Positions 20,155 through 29,185 of a stretch of 64,000 nt of DNA are shown here, one piece after another; position 1 is the stretch's first letter, and the number at the start of each line of letters is the position of its first letter. The notes beneath the pieces are model-generated. The model was given only the letters and a program-made list of their open reading frames with translations. It was not told the origin of the DNA and searched no databases. Source of the stretch: Entomobacter blattae (GTDB lineage Bacteria; Pseudomonadota; Alphaproteobacteria; Acetobacterales; Acetobacteraceae); assembly GCF_014672835.1 (NCBI RefSeq), contig NZ_CP060244.1, positions 1,343,001 through 1,407,000 of the forward strand, written 5' to 3'. Position numbers and translations under genes: made by a program.

Positions 20155-22247
20155 ATGACAACCCTCTATATTGCTGAAAAACCCTCTGTAGCCCGTGTTC
20201 TGGCTGATGAGCTGGGTAAGGAAGTTCAGAAAGAAGGCTATATCCAGTGTAAGAACGATGTGCTGGTGACATGGTGTTTTGGTCATCTTTTAGAGCAGGA
20301 AGAGCCTGATTCTTATCTCCCAGAGACCGTACCGGTAGGACGGAATGGTCGTAAGCTTTGGCGGAAAATTGATCTGCCGATTATTCCCACCACGTGGATA
20401 CTCAAACCCCGTAAGGATGCCTTCAGGCAGTTCAAGATCATTCGTGACCTGTTAAAACAGGTTAAAACCGTTGTTCATGCCGGTGACCCTGACAGGGAAG
20501 GACAGCTGCTTGTTGATGAGGTTTTGGAGTATTGCCGTTTTAAAGGGGTGATCAAGCGCTACTGGGCAAGTGCACAGGATGAGGCCTCTGTCCGTAAGGC
20601 TTTATCAACTTTGACTGATAATACAGATTTTTTAGGATGGAGCCATGCAGCACTGGCACGTTCCCGCGCGGATTGGCTTATTGGCGAACTGCACCCGTGC
20701 CTATACGTTGTCCGCCCGTGATCAGGAGGTTAATCAGCTGTTGGTAGCTGGGCGGGTGCAGACTCCAACATTAAGCCTTGTCGTTAGCAGGGACAAAGAG
20801 CGGGAGCATTTCAGGGTAAAGTCCTATTATGCACTCTCTGGTCTGTTTTATTGCCCCGATGAAGCAGGGCAGGTTATAGCCCGGTGGAAGCCGCGTAATG
20901 GGCAGGAGGGATGCGATGAAGAAGGTCGTATCATTTAACAAGGAATTGGCAGACAGGCTGTGTAAGACACTCTCCAGTCAATCTGCTTGCCTAACCAGCC
21001 TTACCGAAGAAGACAAAAAGCAGGCATGTCCTAAAGGGTTGTCTGGAGCTGATATCGCTATACTGGCTTCTAAGAAGTGGGGCTATACAGCCCAACAGAC
21101 ATTGGATGCCACTCAATCACTCTATGAGAAAAAACTGATCACTTACCCACGGACAGATTCCTCTTTCTTGCCCCAAAGCCAGTTTGGCGAGGCAGGTGAG
21201 GTGCTGGACTGTGTCTGGAAGAATAACCCAGATGAAGTTCTGTGGCAGAAGGCCAATCCTGCTTTAAAATCCCGTATCTGGAATGACCAGAAGGTCACAG
21301 CCCATCATGCCATTATTCCCACGCGACATAAAGGGAACAGGTCGGTATTAAAACCCGAGGAGAGAAATATCTATCAGGCTATTTGCCAGAACTATGTGAC
21401 CCAGTTCTTCTCAGACTATCGTTACAAGCTGAAGACGGCGCTCTTTGAGGTTGAGGGAGAGCAGTTTGTAGCCACTGGCCGGACTGTAACACAGATGGGC
21501 TGGAAAGTGCTCTATCAGGATCAGCAGAGTGACAATGACCACAATACTGAAAAGGAAGATGCTGTTTTCCCCATTTCTCTTACTGAAGGCATGAATGTGT
21601 TATGTCATGAAGTTACCAGTGAGACAAAGCAGACCAAGCCTCCAGAAGCCTTTACAGAAGGCAGTCTGATACAGGCAATGATCAATATTCAGAAATATGT
21701 TTCCGATACCAGGCAGAAAGCCTTGCTGAAAGAAACTGACGGGATTGGTACTGCTGCAACCCGTGCAGCCATTATTGAAGAGCTGGTCAGGAAGGGGTAT
21801 CTGGAGCGTAAGAAGAAAAGTGTGATCAGTACAGCTATAGGCCAATTGGTGATTGAGTGTCTGGAAGGCATATTAACACAGCCCGCCATAACCGCACTAT
21901 TTGAGCGCCGTCTCAGGGAAATACAGGATGGGAAAGAAGAAGAGAACCGGTTTCTGGCCAGTATTTACGACCTAATCAATAAGGAAATGGAAAAGGCTTT
22001 TACCAGGTCATATACAGAGTCTCATAACTCTGTTTTAAACCGTAGGGGAGTAAGTCAAAGTAAGGTTGATAAAAACTTGTCAGAGACAACCTTTGCATGC
22101 CCAGATTGTAGCAAGCTCCTTGTCAGGAGAGAGGCCTGGAGCAGTACAAAGAAAAACCCCCGTTACTGGTGGGGGTGTAGTGGCTTTCCATCTTGCAGGA
22201 CCATGTTTTTTGATAAAAATAATGCGCCTGATTTTTCTTCAAAATAA
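20155..22247 (+). pseudogene. topB: DNA topoisomerase III with two frameshifts
   Basis: A full-length type IA topoisomerase III is recognisable but split over three frames. The Toprim start TLYIAEKPSVARVLADEL and AGDPDREGQLLVDE are in the first frame. After RADWLIG the frame shifts near 20685 (two bases missing relative to a WLIGMN-type reading) into TRAYTLSARDQEVNQLL. A second shift near 20934-20936 (one extra T in TTT) joins EEGRII to NKELADRL. The active-site Tyr is in KLITYPRTDSSFLP, and the C-terminus has a zinc-ribbon-like CPDC...WGCSGFPSCR. In plasmid contexts such enzymes resolve intermediates. Either decayed or carrying sequencing errors. Confidence 0.85.
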
Positions 22248-22415
22248 GGAAAATTCCAAATTAATACCTTTTTGATGCATACAGCTTCGGACAACTCCAA
22301 TAGTGAATCACGTTTAATGTCTCTGGGGTTTGAATAGACTCTTGTTTGAGTGTTTGATTTTTTAAGGCTAAATTCTTTTTGTAAAAATATTGCTTTTTAA
22401 AATGCTAAATAATCG

Positions 22416-23075
22416 TTATCGTTTTTTGCTTTCTTCTTCGAGAAGAATTTTTTTCATTTCCTCAATAGAAAAAGGGATTTTTTTTTTGTGTATCATAGCG
22501 TGACAGTTAGGACAAACAGGACGCAAATCTTTTATAGGATCAACTGTATTCTTTATACTAATTTGTGAAATAGGTACAATATGATGTACGTGAATAAAAT
22601 TTTCTCCTACTTCACCATATTTTTCTTTAAAATCCAAATCACAAACTAAACATTTACAACCATAATAATGAATAAATCTGGCTCTAGCTTCTTTATTTCT
22701 TTCATAAGTATTTGTAACACTTTGTTTTTTATTACTCTCATAGAATAATTCATCTATGTCATCAAAATAAATAAATTCACTTTCACTTGCTTCTTCTACT
22801 TTATTTTGACCTAATAATGTTATTTTCCATACACCATGACCTGAGTCTTCTTTTTTATATAAATATCCATAACCAACTAAATTTTGCTTTGCCCATCGAA
22901 CACGATTTTTCCAATGTGATTCTTCATTTTTCCGAGGGTCTTTTTGTTCTTTAAATGTTAAATTAAAATGCTCAGCTAATGGTGCATAGCAATCATTGGC
23001 CTTGATCTCACCCTTTGATCTATATATTAAATTTAGAAGGGGAAGCTCGATTTTAGATTGGGTAGGTAAAGACAT
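22416..23075 (-). CDS. HNH endonuclease with N-terminal winged-helix (Mrr-N-like) domain
   Basis: About 219 residues from ATG 23075, which has AAGGTG five bases upstream; an upstream in-frame start is less likely. Residues 1-90 (QSKIELPLLNLIYRSKGEI and GYLYKKEDSGHGVWKITLLG) resemble the Mrr N-terminal winged helix. The C-terminal half is an HNH nuclease: CLVCDLDF, then FIHVHHIVPIS, then DLRPVCPNCHAMIHKK, giving the two Cys pairs and catalytic His. This domain pair occurs in predicted restriction endonucleases, possibly modification-dependent. It lies alone next to topB, without a methyltransferase, which favours a type IV-like or defence role; that is inference. Confidence 0.8.
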   Translation of the reverse strand: MSLPTQSKIELPLLNLIYRSKGEIKANDCYAPLAEHFNLTFKEQKDPRKNEESHWKNRVRWAKQNLVGYGYLYKKEDSGHGVWKITLLGQNKVEEASESEFIYFDDIDELFYESNKKQSVTNTYERNKEARARFIHYYGCKCLVCDLDFKEKYGEVGENFIHVHHIVPISQISIKNTVDPIKDLRPVCPNCHAMIHKKKIPFSIEEMKKILLEEESKKR

Positions 23076-23138
23076 AATCACCTTATAAAAAATGTATAAA
23101 GTAGATTGTATGAGTGTGTTTGAAAATTTTAAACACAA

Positions 23139-23846
23139 AAAACTAGTAAGTAATAATATTTGTTATGAATTACAAAAAAAGTGTAGAACTTTAAAAGTAG
23201 GAAATAAACTATTATGTCAGCCTATTTAGAGAAGCGAAATGTTGTGTCTCTTGAAAAGCTTATTACGGAAGAGAGATATTTGAGGACGAAACTCAAAATA
23301 TTAACAAAGAATTATTGAGAGAACATATGATTTAAAAAATAAAAAATTTACCAAAAATCATGAATATATGTAGGAAAAATTAAGCATATATAACCAGTAA
23401 ATTTTGAGCTTCGAACTACCCCAATATTGAAGGGGTGTCGAATTTAGAGTAACTGGTATTGGTAAGAGGAGTGCATGTGTTGCTTTTGCAATTAAAATGT
23501 ATTTTTCCTGTTTTAAGCTTTATTTTAGATTATTATTCCACCTTCAAGTCTTCTGTCTTACTGACCCACCAAGAACAAACAACTCAACTTTCAATGCACG
23601 ATTTGAAATTCAGATTCTAGCCATTGGCAATGGCCATCTGTAGCCAAACGAGAGTGGAAAGAAATCTATGCTGGCAGTGAGCAGGTCAGACATATTCTAG
23701 GTATCTCCTCTTCTCTCTGGTTCCATGCTAATCAGGTTTTTGGCGTAAGAATTAGTGCTTTTTTTATTGTAGGGCATGTATTTTGATATTAAAAAGTTGA
23801 GTAAATGTTGTATAACAAAGTAATAATTTTCTTTGATAATAATTAA
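23139..23846. other. Remnant-rich region without an intact gene
   Basis: About 700 AT-rich bases. A short frame from 23214 reads MSAYLEKRNVVSLEKLITEE and stops after 33 residues; a second open stretch at 23640-23770 reads AKREWKEIYAGSEQVRHILG. Neither matches a family I recognise and both look like pieces of larger lost genes. No RNA or repeat identified. Confidence 0.4.
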
Positions 23847-24464
23847 TTTATAATTCTTGATGAATATATAGGATCATCTAAAAAAAATCCCTTTTTAGAT
23901 GAATTAAGAAAAAAATTATTAAAAGCTTCTACAATTGAAAAAATTTTACCTGAAAACGAACAAAAATTAAAATACTTAAAAGTATATTACGATCAATTAA
24001 AAAAAATTATTGAGTGGTTAGTGCGTGATCCTAATTATTGGGTTCAATACGCTATGGCGCATCTGTCTCATAAAAGTTTAGATTATGCAAAAAAACATTT
24101 AGAAACGGCAAAAAATCTAGCAAAAAATATTGAGAATTATAATACTGATTCTATAGATACTCAAACAGCTCGTCTATATTTATTATTGTCTCTTCAAGAA
24201 ACTGATCAAAATAAAATTTTTCAAAGTTTTAAAGAGGCTCATGATCTTCTTATAAAAATTTCTAATACTATTTATAGATACAGACAAGTTTTAATATATA
24301 AAGATTTTTATGATGTAGCATATACGAGACTTTCCACAAAAAACAAAGTTAATTTTAAAGCTTGTTGTGAAGAAATGAAAAAAGAACTGGAAGAATATAG
24401 AGCTAAAAATAGTAATAATTGGGTTTCCGAAAATTGTTATGAATTTTTACAAAAAATCACTTAG
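23847..24464 (+). pseudogene. 5'-truncated helical-repeat protein (C-terminal fragment)
   Basis: An open frame of 205 codons runs from 23847 to 24464, but no ATG, GTG or TTG occurs in its first 58 codons. The first usable start is GTG 24021, in the middle of a continuous helical sequence (LKYLKVYYDQLKKIIEWLV, then RDPNYWVQYAMAHLSHKSL). The pattern of paired helices with YWVQYAMA and YAKKHLETAKNLAK resembles tetratricopeptide-like C-terminal domains of large NTPases, including some antiviral STAND-type proteins. The missing start indicates the N-terminal part was deleted. The family link is a guess from pattern only. Confidence 0.5.
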
Positions 24465-24469
24465 AATTA

Positions 24470-24834
24470 TATTGGTTAGGGAGTGTTTGGTTTTTCTTCA
24501 GCATTTTTTTAGCTAGCTTTGCTTTTTTGATAGCAGTTACAAGCAGATCTTTTTATAAAAATTATGAACATTTGCCAATAGGGGGATTAGTTACAGGCAT
24601 AAGAAGACGGTTGTTGATTTTTCAGATAAAAAAATTTCTTGTTATGAGTGCTTGAGAATAATGATTACTATTACGGTTAATTGTTAAAGGATTGTGTATA
24701 CTTAAAATTTCTCTGAGTATAATAACAGTGTTTACCTATAATGTTATAAATTTTTATTTCGTAGCTAAATAAAAAATGTCTTAATAGGGTTCACCCTATT
24801 GGAACCAATTGTCAGGTTCCATAGGCTTTTACAA
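24470..24834. other. Non-coding AT-rich stretch before the resolvase site
   Basis: No supported gene. The right part (24790-24834) contains the first of the imperfect inverted elements CCTATTGGAACC and GGTTCCATAGG that belong to the putative recombination site in front of the resolvase gene. Confidence 0.4.
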
Positions 24835-24908
24835 AACTGTTCCAATAGAACATATATATTATTTTGATACATAATTTTATTGTAATCTAAGGCTTTATTG
24901 GAACAGTT
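24835..24908. repeat. 13-bp perfect inverted repeat, candidate resolvase res site
   Basis: AACTGTTCCAATA (24835-24847) and TATTGGAACAGTT (24896-24908) are exact inverted copies separated by 48 bases, ending 3 bases before the resolvase ATG. Together with a related imperfect pair at 24798-24824 this resembles the multi-site res region that serine resolvases bind and that also acts as their operator. Confidence 0.6.
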
Positions 24909-24911
24909 CTC

Positions 24912-25476
24912 ATGATTGTAGGTTATGCTTGTACCTCAACACCAGATCAGGTTAATGATTTAGAAATCCAGAAAGAAGAACTTTCAAAATCAAGAGCAGA
25001 AAAACTGTTTTACGAATTTACTTCTGCTAAAAATTCAAAGAGGCCACAGTTAAAAGCGGCCCTTGAATTTTTGAGAGAGGGTGATGTGTTTGTCGTTACC
25101 CGTCCCGACAGGCTGTGCTCGCTCAACAAGAGACCTTCTAGGCATTATTGATGATCTGGAGAAAAGAGGTATTGATCTGATAGTATTAAGTATGGGTAGC
25201 CAGAAACTTGATACAAGGACATCAACAGGCAAGCTTATGATTACAGTGATTGGAGCGATGGCTGCCTTTGAGCGGGAGTTGCTTCTGGAACGTCAGAAAG
25301 AGGGTATTGCTCTTGCTAAAGCGCAGGGAAAATATAAGGGTAGAAAGCCCGCAGTCATGGCAAAAACAGAAGATGTTATAAAGCTGAAAAAGGAGGGTTT
25401 AAGCATTGTTACTATCGCCGAGATCGTTGGAATACCAAGAAGCAGCGTCTATAGATGCCCAAATAAAAATTATTAA
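24912..25476 (+). pseudogene. Serine recombinase (resolvase/invertase) with one frameshift
   Basis: A resolvase-type protein of about 187 residues is split by one extra base near 25115. The first part MIVGYACTSTPDQVNDLEIQ carries the nucleophile Ser in the TST position and continues to VVTRPDRL. In the next frame ARSTRDLLGIIDDLEKRGID, AMAAFERELLLERQKEGI and the C-terminal helix-turn-helix LSIVTIAEIVGIPRSSVYR follow as in the family. Removing the extra T restores PDRLARSTRDL exactly. It adjoins a candidate res site. A second, diverged copy of its last domain lies at 27912-28025, across the amino-acid gene cluster. Confidence 0.88.
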
Positions 25477-25487
25477 TAGGGAATGAG

Positions 25488-25811
25488 TTAAAACAGAAAT
25501 CGTGTCAGGATAACATGAAAAAGAACGCCAACTATTACGCTAAGGATCAAGTTTTTACTATACCAGGCGGTTAGTAAAACAGGGATTGCTGCTAATATAT
25601 TAGCATTATATAGAGTAAAATTTTCATTTTTGGTAAGGAACAGAGCTGGTACTGTAATACTGGAAATGACAGCCGCCGGGATATATTCAATGATAGCATT
25701 AATATAACCAGGCATTTTTTCTGGTCTGATATGTAGGGGAATCAGTCTGATGGCGAATGTAATAACCATCATGGAAAAAATGACAATCAGGAGGAAAATT
25801 TCTTGAGGCAT
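25488..25811 (-). CDS. azlD: AzlD-family branched-chain amino acid exporter subunit
   Basis: About 107 residues with four hydrophobic segments (IFLLIVIFSMMVITFAI, YIPAAVISSITVPALF, NILAAIPVLLTAWY and ILSVIVGVLFHVIL). The start MPQEIFLL at 25811 has GGAG seven bases upstream. AIRLIPLHI and EYIPAAVISSI are typical AzlD features. The small AzlD subunit works with AzlC in the inner membrane to export branched-chain or related amino acids. Its start lies inside the end of azlC (25-bp overlap), so the pair is translationally coupled. It converges on the resolvase gene with 11 bases between. Confidence 0.85.
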   Translation of the reverse strand: MPQEIFLLIVIFSMMVITFAIRLIPLHIRPEKMPGYINAIIEYIPAAVISSITVPALFLTKNENFTLYNANILAAIPVLLTAWYSKNLILSVIVGVLFHVILTRFLF

Positions 25812-26509
25812 ATACCAACTCCACACCCTATAGCTGTTGCTACGAAGACATTTAATGGTGAAACGTGAATAAAATTTATCCCAATGGTAGTTACTATAGA
25901 AACCAGGGCAACGATACGTTTACCTGTGGTGTTGCAAAGTGCTACCAAAACAAAAAGCATCATGGCTGTTAAAGCATAATCGAGCCTGAAGCTGATGAAT
26001 TTTTTGAGGTATTGGGAGGCAAGGGCACCACTAAGACCACCCGCTATCCATGCGAGATGGCAGAATGTATTAAAGCTCAGCAGATAACTTGCAGCAGTAG
26101 AAAGACCATTTTCAATTCTTTGGCTATGCATGGCGAAAGATTCATCTGTAAGACCAAAAGCATAGAGAGACTTTTTTAACCCCGACATTTTAATGGAGCT
26201 GATTTTTTTTGCCATGTACATAGACATTAACATATGGCGTGAATTGATCAGGAATGTAGAGAGTAAAATTGGGATCAGGGTTGTGCCAGATGTTAGCAAC
26301 GCCAGTGCGGCAAATTGAGAAGCTCCAGCATAAACAAACAGGCACATAGCAGGTGCAAACCATACTGGTAGGCCAACATTCAGGCACATTACACCAAAAA
26401 CAAAGGCCACCATAAAATAACCGGCCATAATTGGAGAAGCGTGAAGCAGGCTTTCCCTAAGGTCGCTTTTTACATCTGGTATAGTATTGTTTAGAGATCG
26501 AGTTCGCAT
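25787..26509 (-). CDS. azlC: AzlC-family branched-chain amino acid exporter subunit
   Basis: A 240-residue inner-membrane protein. The N-terminal LLHASPIMAGYFMVAFVFG and LFVYAGASQFAALALL are hallmark AzlC motifs, followed by about five further membrane helices. It forms the large subunit of an amino acid exporter with AzlD. It overlaps the GNAT gene upstream by 19 bp and azlD downstream by 25 bp. Together with the dioxygenase in the same operon this suggests export of a modified (for example hydroxylated) amino acid, which is an inference. Confidence 0.9.
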   Translation of the reverse strand: MRTRSLNNTIPDVKSDLRESLLHASPIMAGYFMVAFVFGVMCLNVGLPVWFAPAMCLFVYAGASQFAALALLTSGTTLIPILLSTFLINSRHMLMSMYMAKKISSIKMSGLKKSLYAFGLTDESFAMHSQRIENGLSTAASYLLSFNTFCHLAWIAGGLSGALASQYLKKFISFRLDYALTAMMLFVLVALCNTTGKRIVALVSIVTTIGINFIHVSPLNVFVATAIGCGVGICLKKFSS

Positions 26510-26967
26510 GTGGTTTCTCCTACTGTTGGCAGAAACCCAAAAGAGCTCCAGAATTTATATGCAGTCTTGTTTTTGTTGTCAATAAATAGAAAAACACGTT
26601 TAATACCATTGTCGTAAAAATCAGAAAGCATTGCTTTTGTTAAAGCTGTGCCAATTTTATTGTTTCTGAACAGGGGTGATACGGCAATATGGTTGAGTGT
26701 TGCCCGAGTTCCCATAAACCCTCCAATAATAACGCCAATAATAGTGTGATTATTTTTTTTGGCTAAATAGCAACGTGAACTGTCGGAATGAAGAACATTT
26801 CTGATATGTTCTTCATCTTGCCAGTCACAGAAAGAAATTTCCTTAAAAAACTGTAAGAATGATACAATTTTAGAAGTATCATCAGAATTAGCCTTGGATA
26901 TGGTAAATTTATCCGTAGATTTGCTTTTAGTAGTATATTCTATATGGATATTATTTGATGATGTCAT
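26491..26967 (-). CDS. GNAT-family N-acetyltransferase
   Basis: About 158 residues from ATG 26967; an alternative start at 27000 lies deeper in the upstream gene. The acetyl-CoA-binding core is visible as LNHIAVSPLFRNNKIGTALT, with the pyrophosphate-loop RNNKIGTAL, followed by RVFLFIDNKNKTAYKFWSSF, which is the usual C-terminal GNAT strand-helix. Overlap with the dioxygenase is 17 bp and with azlC 19 bp. In this operon it could acetylate an amino acid or hydroxyamino acid, perhaps for self-protection or export. Substrate is unknown. Confidence 0.85.
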   Translation of the reverse strand: MTSSNNIHIEYTTKSKSTDKFTISKANSDDTSKIVSFLQFFKEISFCDWQDEEHIRNVLHSDSSRCYLAKKNNHTIIGVIIGGFMGTRATLNHIAVSPLFRNNKIGTALTKAMLSDFYDNGIKRVFLFIDNKNKTAYKFWSSFGFLPTVGETTCELDL

Positions 26968-27700
26968 ATTCTGATCCCGGCCTAGAGAAAGATACAGCAA
27001 TAATCTGCCGAAAACCCATTTGGGTGTCAGTTGGGTTAATAGCCGGAGTTACGTAATGTAACATTTCACGATCAAGAAAAAATGTAGTGTCTAATATATT
27101 TTGATAAGTACCAGAATCAACCAGTATTTCGTCTTTAGTAAAAATCTGGCTTTGGGCTCCTTCGACGTTGTGACGTCCCCAGAAATGCACACCACTAAAA
27201 GGATAACCGTCACAATGAATTCCTTCAGGGGTAATTTCAATTTTTTGATCTGGTTTAATTTCAATCCTTATCTGGTGTATCTGACATTGCCATGTTTCGG
27301 TATGAAGTTTTTCTGGAAGAACTTCCTTATAGACATTGAAATCGATTTTTACTAAGGATTGTAATATAGGTGATGTTATAATGTTATTATCGAAATCATT
27401 AAAATGTCTCTCAATCCCACCTACATATTTATTATGAATGAGGGACTGCTCATAAGCTCGGTGTTCAAGTTGAGTCAATTGATGTGTTACAGGGTTATAA
27501 TTAAAGTCACTATATCGACGATAACGTGTTCCGTGTTTTGCCTGACCATAGAATTGATCAACACCCATATCTTCCCAACTTTTGGTAAATTTAACAAAAT
27601 TATCAAATTCACCGTTGAGGGTGAAATCAGAACCTGAAATGGTTACTGTTTTATCCCTTCGGAGATTGTGACCGATGCTTCTGTTGTTAAGGTGTAACAT
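26951..27700 (-). CDS. 2-oxoglutarate/Fe(II) dioxygenase of the PF10014 (amino-acid hydroxylase) type
   Basis: About 249 residues from ATG 27700 (an in-frame TTG lies 15 bases upstream). The sequence fits the 2OG-Fe dioxygenase family that includes bacterial L-isoleucine 4-hydroxylase: YRRYSDF, then the iron-binding His-x-Asp in EGIHCDGYPFSGVHFWGRHN, then a distal His in LDREMLHYVTPA and the oxoglutarate-binding Arg in MGFRQIIAVSFSRP. It heads the operon with GNAT and AzlCD, so the likely substrate is a free aliphatic amino acid whose product is exported. Family assignment is fairly firm; substrate is inferred. Confidence 0.8.
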   Translation of the reverse strand: MLHLNNRSIGHNLRRDKTVTISGSDFTLNGEFDNFVKFTKSWEDMGVDQFYGQAKHGTRYRRYSDFNYNPVTHQLTQLEHRAYEQSLIHNKYVGGIERHFNDFDNNIITSPILQSLVKIDFNVYKEVLPEKLHTETWQCQIHQIRIEIKPDQKIEITPEGIHCDGYPFSGVHFWGRHNVEGAQSQIFTKDEILVDSGTYQNILDTTFFLDREMLHYVTPAINPTDTQMGFRQIIAVSFSRPGSEYDIIK

Positions 27701-27715
27701 ATATATATTATCCAA

Positions 27716-27911
27716 TATTAAGTCGTTATATTGAGAGTTTCATCTATAAATGAAACAAAGAATTAGTAAAAAGAACTACCAATAAGTTATATTTATATGT
27801 TTTGTAATTTATCTAAATAGTTAACATAGAATGAGATAGTAAATAAATTAACTATATTGTGATTAAAATTTAAAAAAATACAATATTACATATATTTTTG
27901 TAATTTTAAAA
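27716..27911. other. AT-rich spacer carrying the dioxygenase operon promoter region
   Basis: Very AT-rich (roughly four bases in five), with no open frame. It lies between the dioxygenase start and the resolvase remnant, so it presumably holds the leftward promoter for the amino-acid operon. Confidence 0.4.
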
Positions 27912-28025
27912 CAAACAGAAGCTGTTATAAGGCTGAAAAAAGAAGGTTTCAGTATTGTCTCTATCGCCAAACTCATTGGAATATCAAGAAGCAGCGTTTA
28001 TAGCTGTCTAAATATAAAAATATAA
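27912..28025 (+). pseudogene. Remnant of a second serine resolvase (C-terminal helix-turn-helix only)
   Basis: The frame ending at 28025 reads TEAVIRLKKEGFSIVSIAK then LIGISRSSVYSCLN. It matches the last domain of the resolvase at 25372-25476 residue for residue with about a dozen changes, in the same orientation. Nothing of the catalytic domain remains upstream. It marks the right border of the amino-acid gene cluster. Confidence 0.85.
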
Positions 28026-28113
28026 ATTCATTATATAAACTGGTATTATATTTTTATTTATATATTCTATATATTTGTTGGTATCCAACCTTTATTTTGT
28101 GGAGTTTTTCATT

Positions 28114-28515
28114 ATGGCACGCCCTTCCAAGAACCCTCCTTTGACTGAATTATTGGAAGGGATGGATCGTATTGAACGAAAGATGCGTGAGGCAGAAGAA
28201 GAAAAAGAAGAGCTTCGCAAGAAGCTTCTTCTTAGTGAAATACGTAATTATGCTTTCCTTGGTCGCCTGTTATGGGATCATGTCAAGGATGACCTTCATT
28301 TTAGTAATTTAGTCAAAACAATATTGAAAGAGACAAAGGAACATCGGGTATTTAGTGGTTGGAATCCTAAAGATGAGCCAATGTTTTCCTTGGATGATAT
28401 TATTGATTTCAGCGTGGCAGATATTCAGTTCGGAAAAAGCGAAGAAGAGGAAGTCCCCAAAATAGACCGTAGGCGCAAAGAACATAGATCAGTTAAGCAA
28501 TCATCAAGTTTATGA
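28114..28515 (+). CDS. Small coiled-coil protein, possible plasmid mobilisation accessory protein
   Basis: A 133-residue protein from ATG 28114 (GGAG about 9 bases upstream). The N-terminus MARPSKNPPLTELLEG is followed by a strong charged coiled-coil (DRIERKMREAEEEKEELRKK), then RNYAFLGRLLWDHV and an acidic segment, ending in a basic tail (DRRRKEHRSVKQ). The coil plus LGRLL block loosely recalls small TraD/MobC-type proteins of conjugative plasmids, but I cannot confirm this. A short frame follows directly, suggesting a two-gene unit. Confidence 0.5.
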   Translation: MARPSKNPPLTELLEGMDRIERKMREAEEEKEELRKKLLLSEIRNYAFLGRLLWDHVKDDLHFSNLVKTILKETKEHRVFSGWNPKDEPMFSLDDIIDFSVADIQFGKSEEEEVPKIDRRRKEHRSVKQSSSL

Positions 28516-28519
28516 GAGA

Positions 28520-28633
28520 ATGGGCATCATTACGAGTATTTTAAAAAAAGTCAGTGCTTATCCCGAGGCCGAGTATAAAATATATAATGGTATAAACAAT
28601 ATAAAGGAAATACTCAACCTTATTGGTCTGTAG
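28520..28633 (+). CDS. Possible 37-residue small protein
   Basis: A short frame from ATG 28520 reads MGIITSILKKVSAYPEAEY then KIYNGINNIKEILNLIGL. It begins 4 bases after the stop of the preceding gene. The amphipathic-helix character and tight spacing favour a real gene, but there is no strong ribosome site and I recognise no family. Confidence 0.3.
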   Translation: MGIITSILKKVSAYPEAEYKIYNGINNIKEILNLIGL

Positions 28634-28710
28634 TTTTAAAGGAAGTGTTCCTTTTTTTGAAAGGAATTGGTGTTGGGAAATAAATTTTCCCTTTTTAAGT
28701 GTTCCTTTTT

Positions 28711-28727
28711 TGTTCTATAAAAGAACA
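28711..28727. promoter_or_regulatory. Palindrome upstream of umuD, candidate LexA-type or phage operator
   Basis: TGTTCT and AGAACA flank a 5-base centre, 16 bases before the umuD ATG. It contains GTTC-N7-GAAC, related to but not the same as the direct-repeat GTTC-N7-GTTC box of alphaproteobacterial LexA. Position in front of umuDC supports damage-responsive control. Confidence 0.45.
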
Positions 28728-28742
28728 TGATAGGAACACAAA

Positions 28743-29185
28743 ATGATAACAATAATAAAAAAAATTGACGAGCCACTTCTTTCAAAAAAATTACCGTTCT
28801 GCACATCAGCTGTGAGGGCGGGTTTTCCGTCGCCTGCAGATGATTATCGAAACCCTGATCTTGACCTCTATGAGCATCTGATAACCCATCCCAGTGCCAC
28901 ATTTTTCTTGAGGGTAGAGGGGGAATCCATGCAGGGGTTTGGCATTTTCCATGACGATCTGCTTATTGTTGACCGTGCGCTAGATGCTCAATCAGGGGAT
29001 ATTGTGATAGCCGCTGTGGATGGGGAGTTAACGTGTAAACAGCTGGTTAAAAAAATGAGTTTTATTATCTCCAGGCCGGGCACCCTGATTATCCACTCAT
29101 TTCGTTACAAAATCATGATTTTACCCTGTGGGGTGTGGTGATCTGGGCAATTCACTCTACCTATCCGGTTCGATCTGTAAAATGA
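28743..29185 (+). pseudogene. umuD: UmuD-like mutagenesis protein with a late frameshift
   Basis: An S24-family UmuD of about 147 residues. The cleavage pair is Ala-Gly in SAVRAGFPSP, the nucleophile Ser is in VEGESMQGFGI and the Lys in GELTCKQL. At the A7 run 29049-29055 the frame changes: the in-frame reading ends with unrelated sequence, while shifting one base gives NEFYYLQAGHPDYPL and HDFTLWGVVIWAIH, the normal UmuD ending. The stop then overlaps the umuC start (ATGA, 29182-29185), as expected for a functional pair. So the break is either recent or a sequencing error. Confidence 0.85.
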
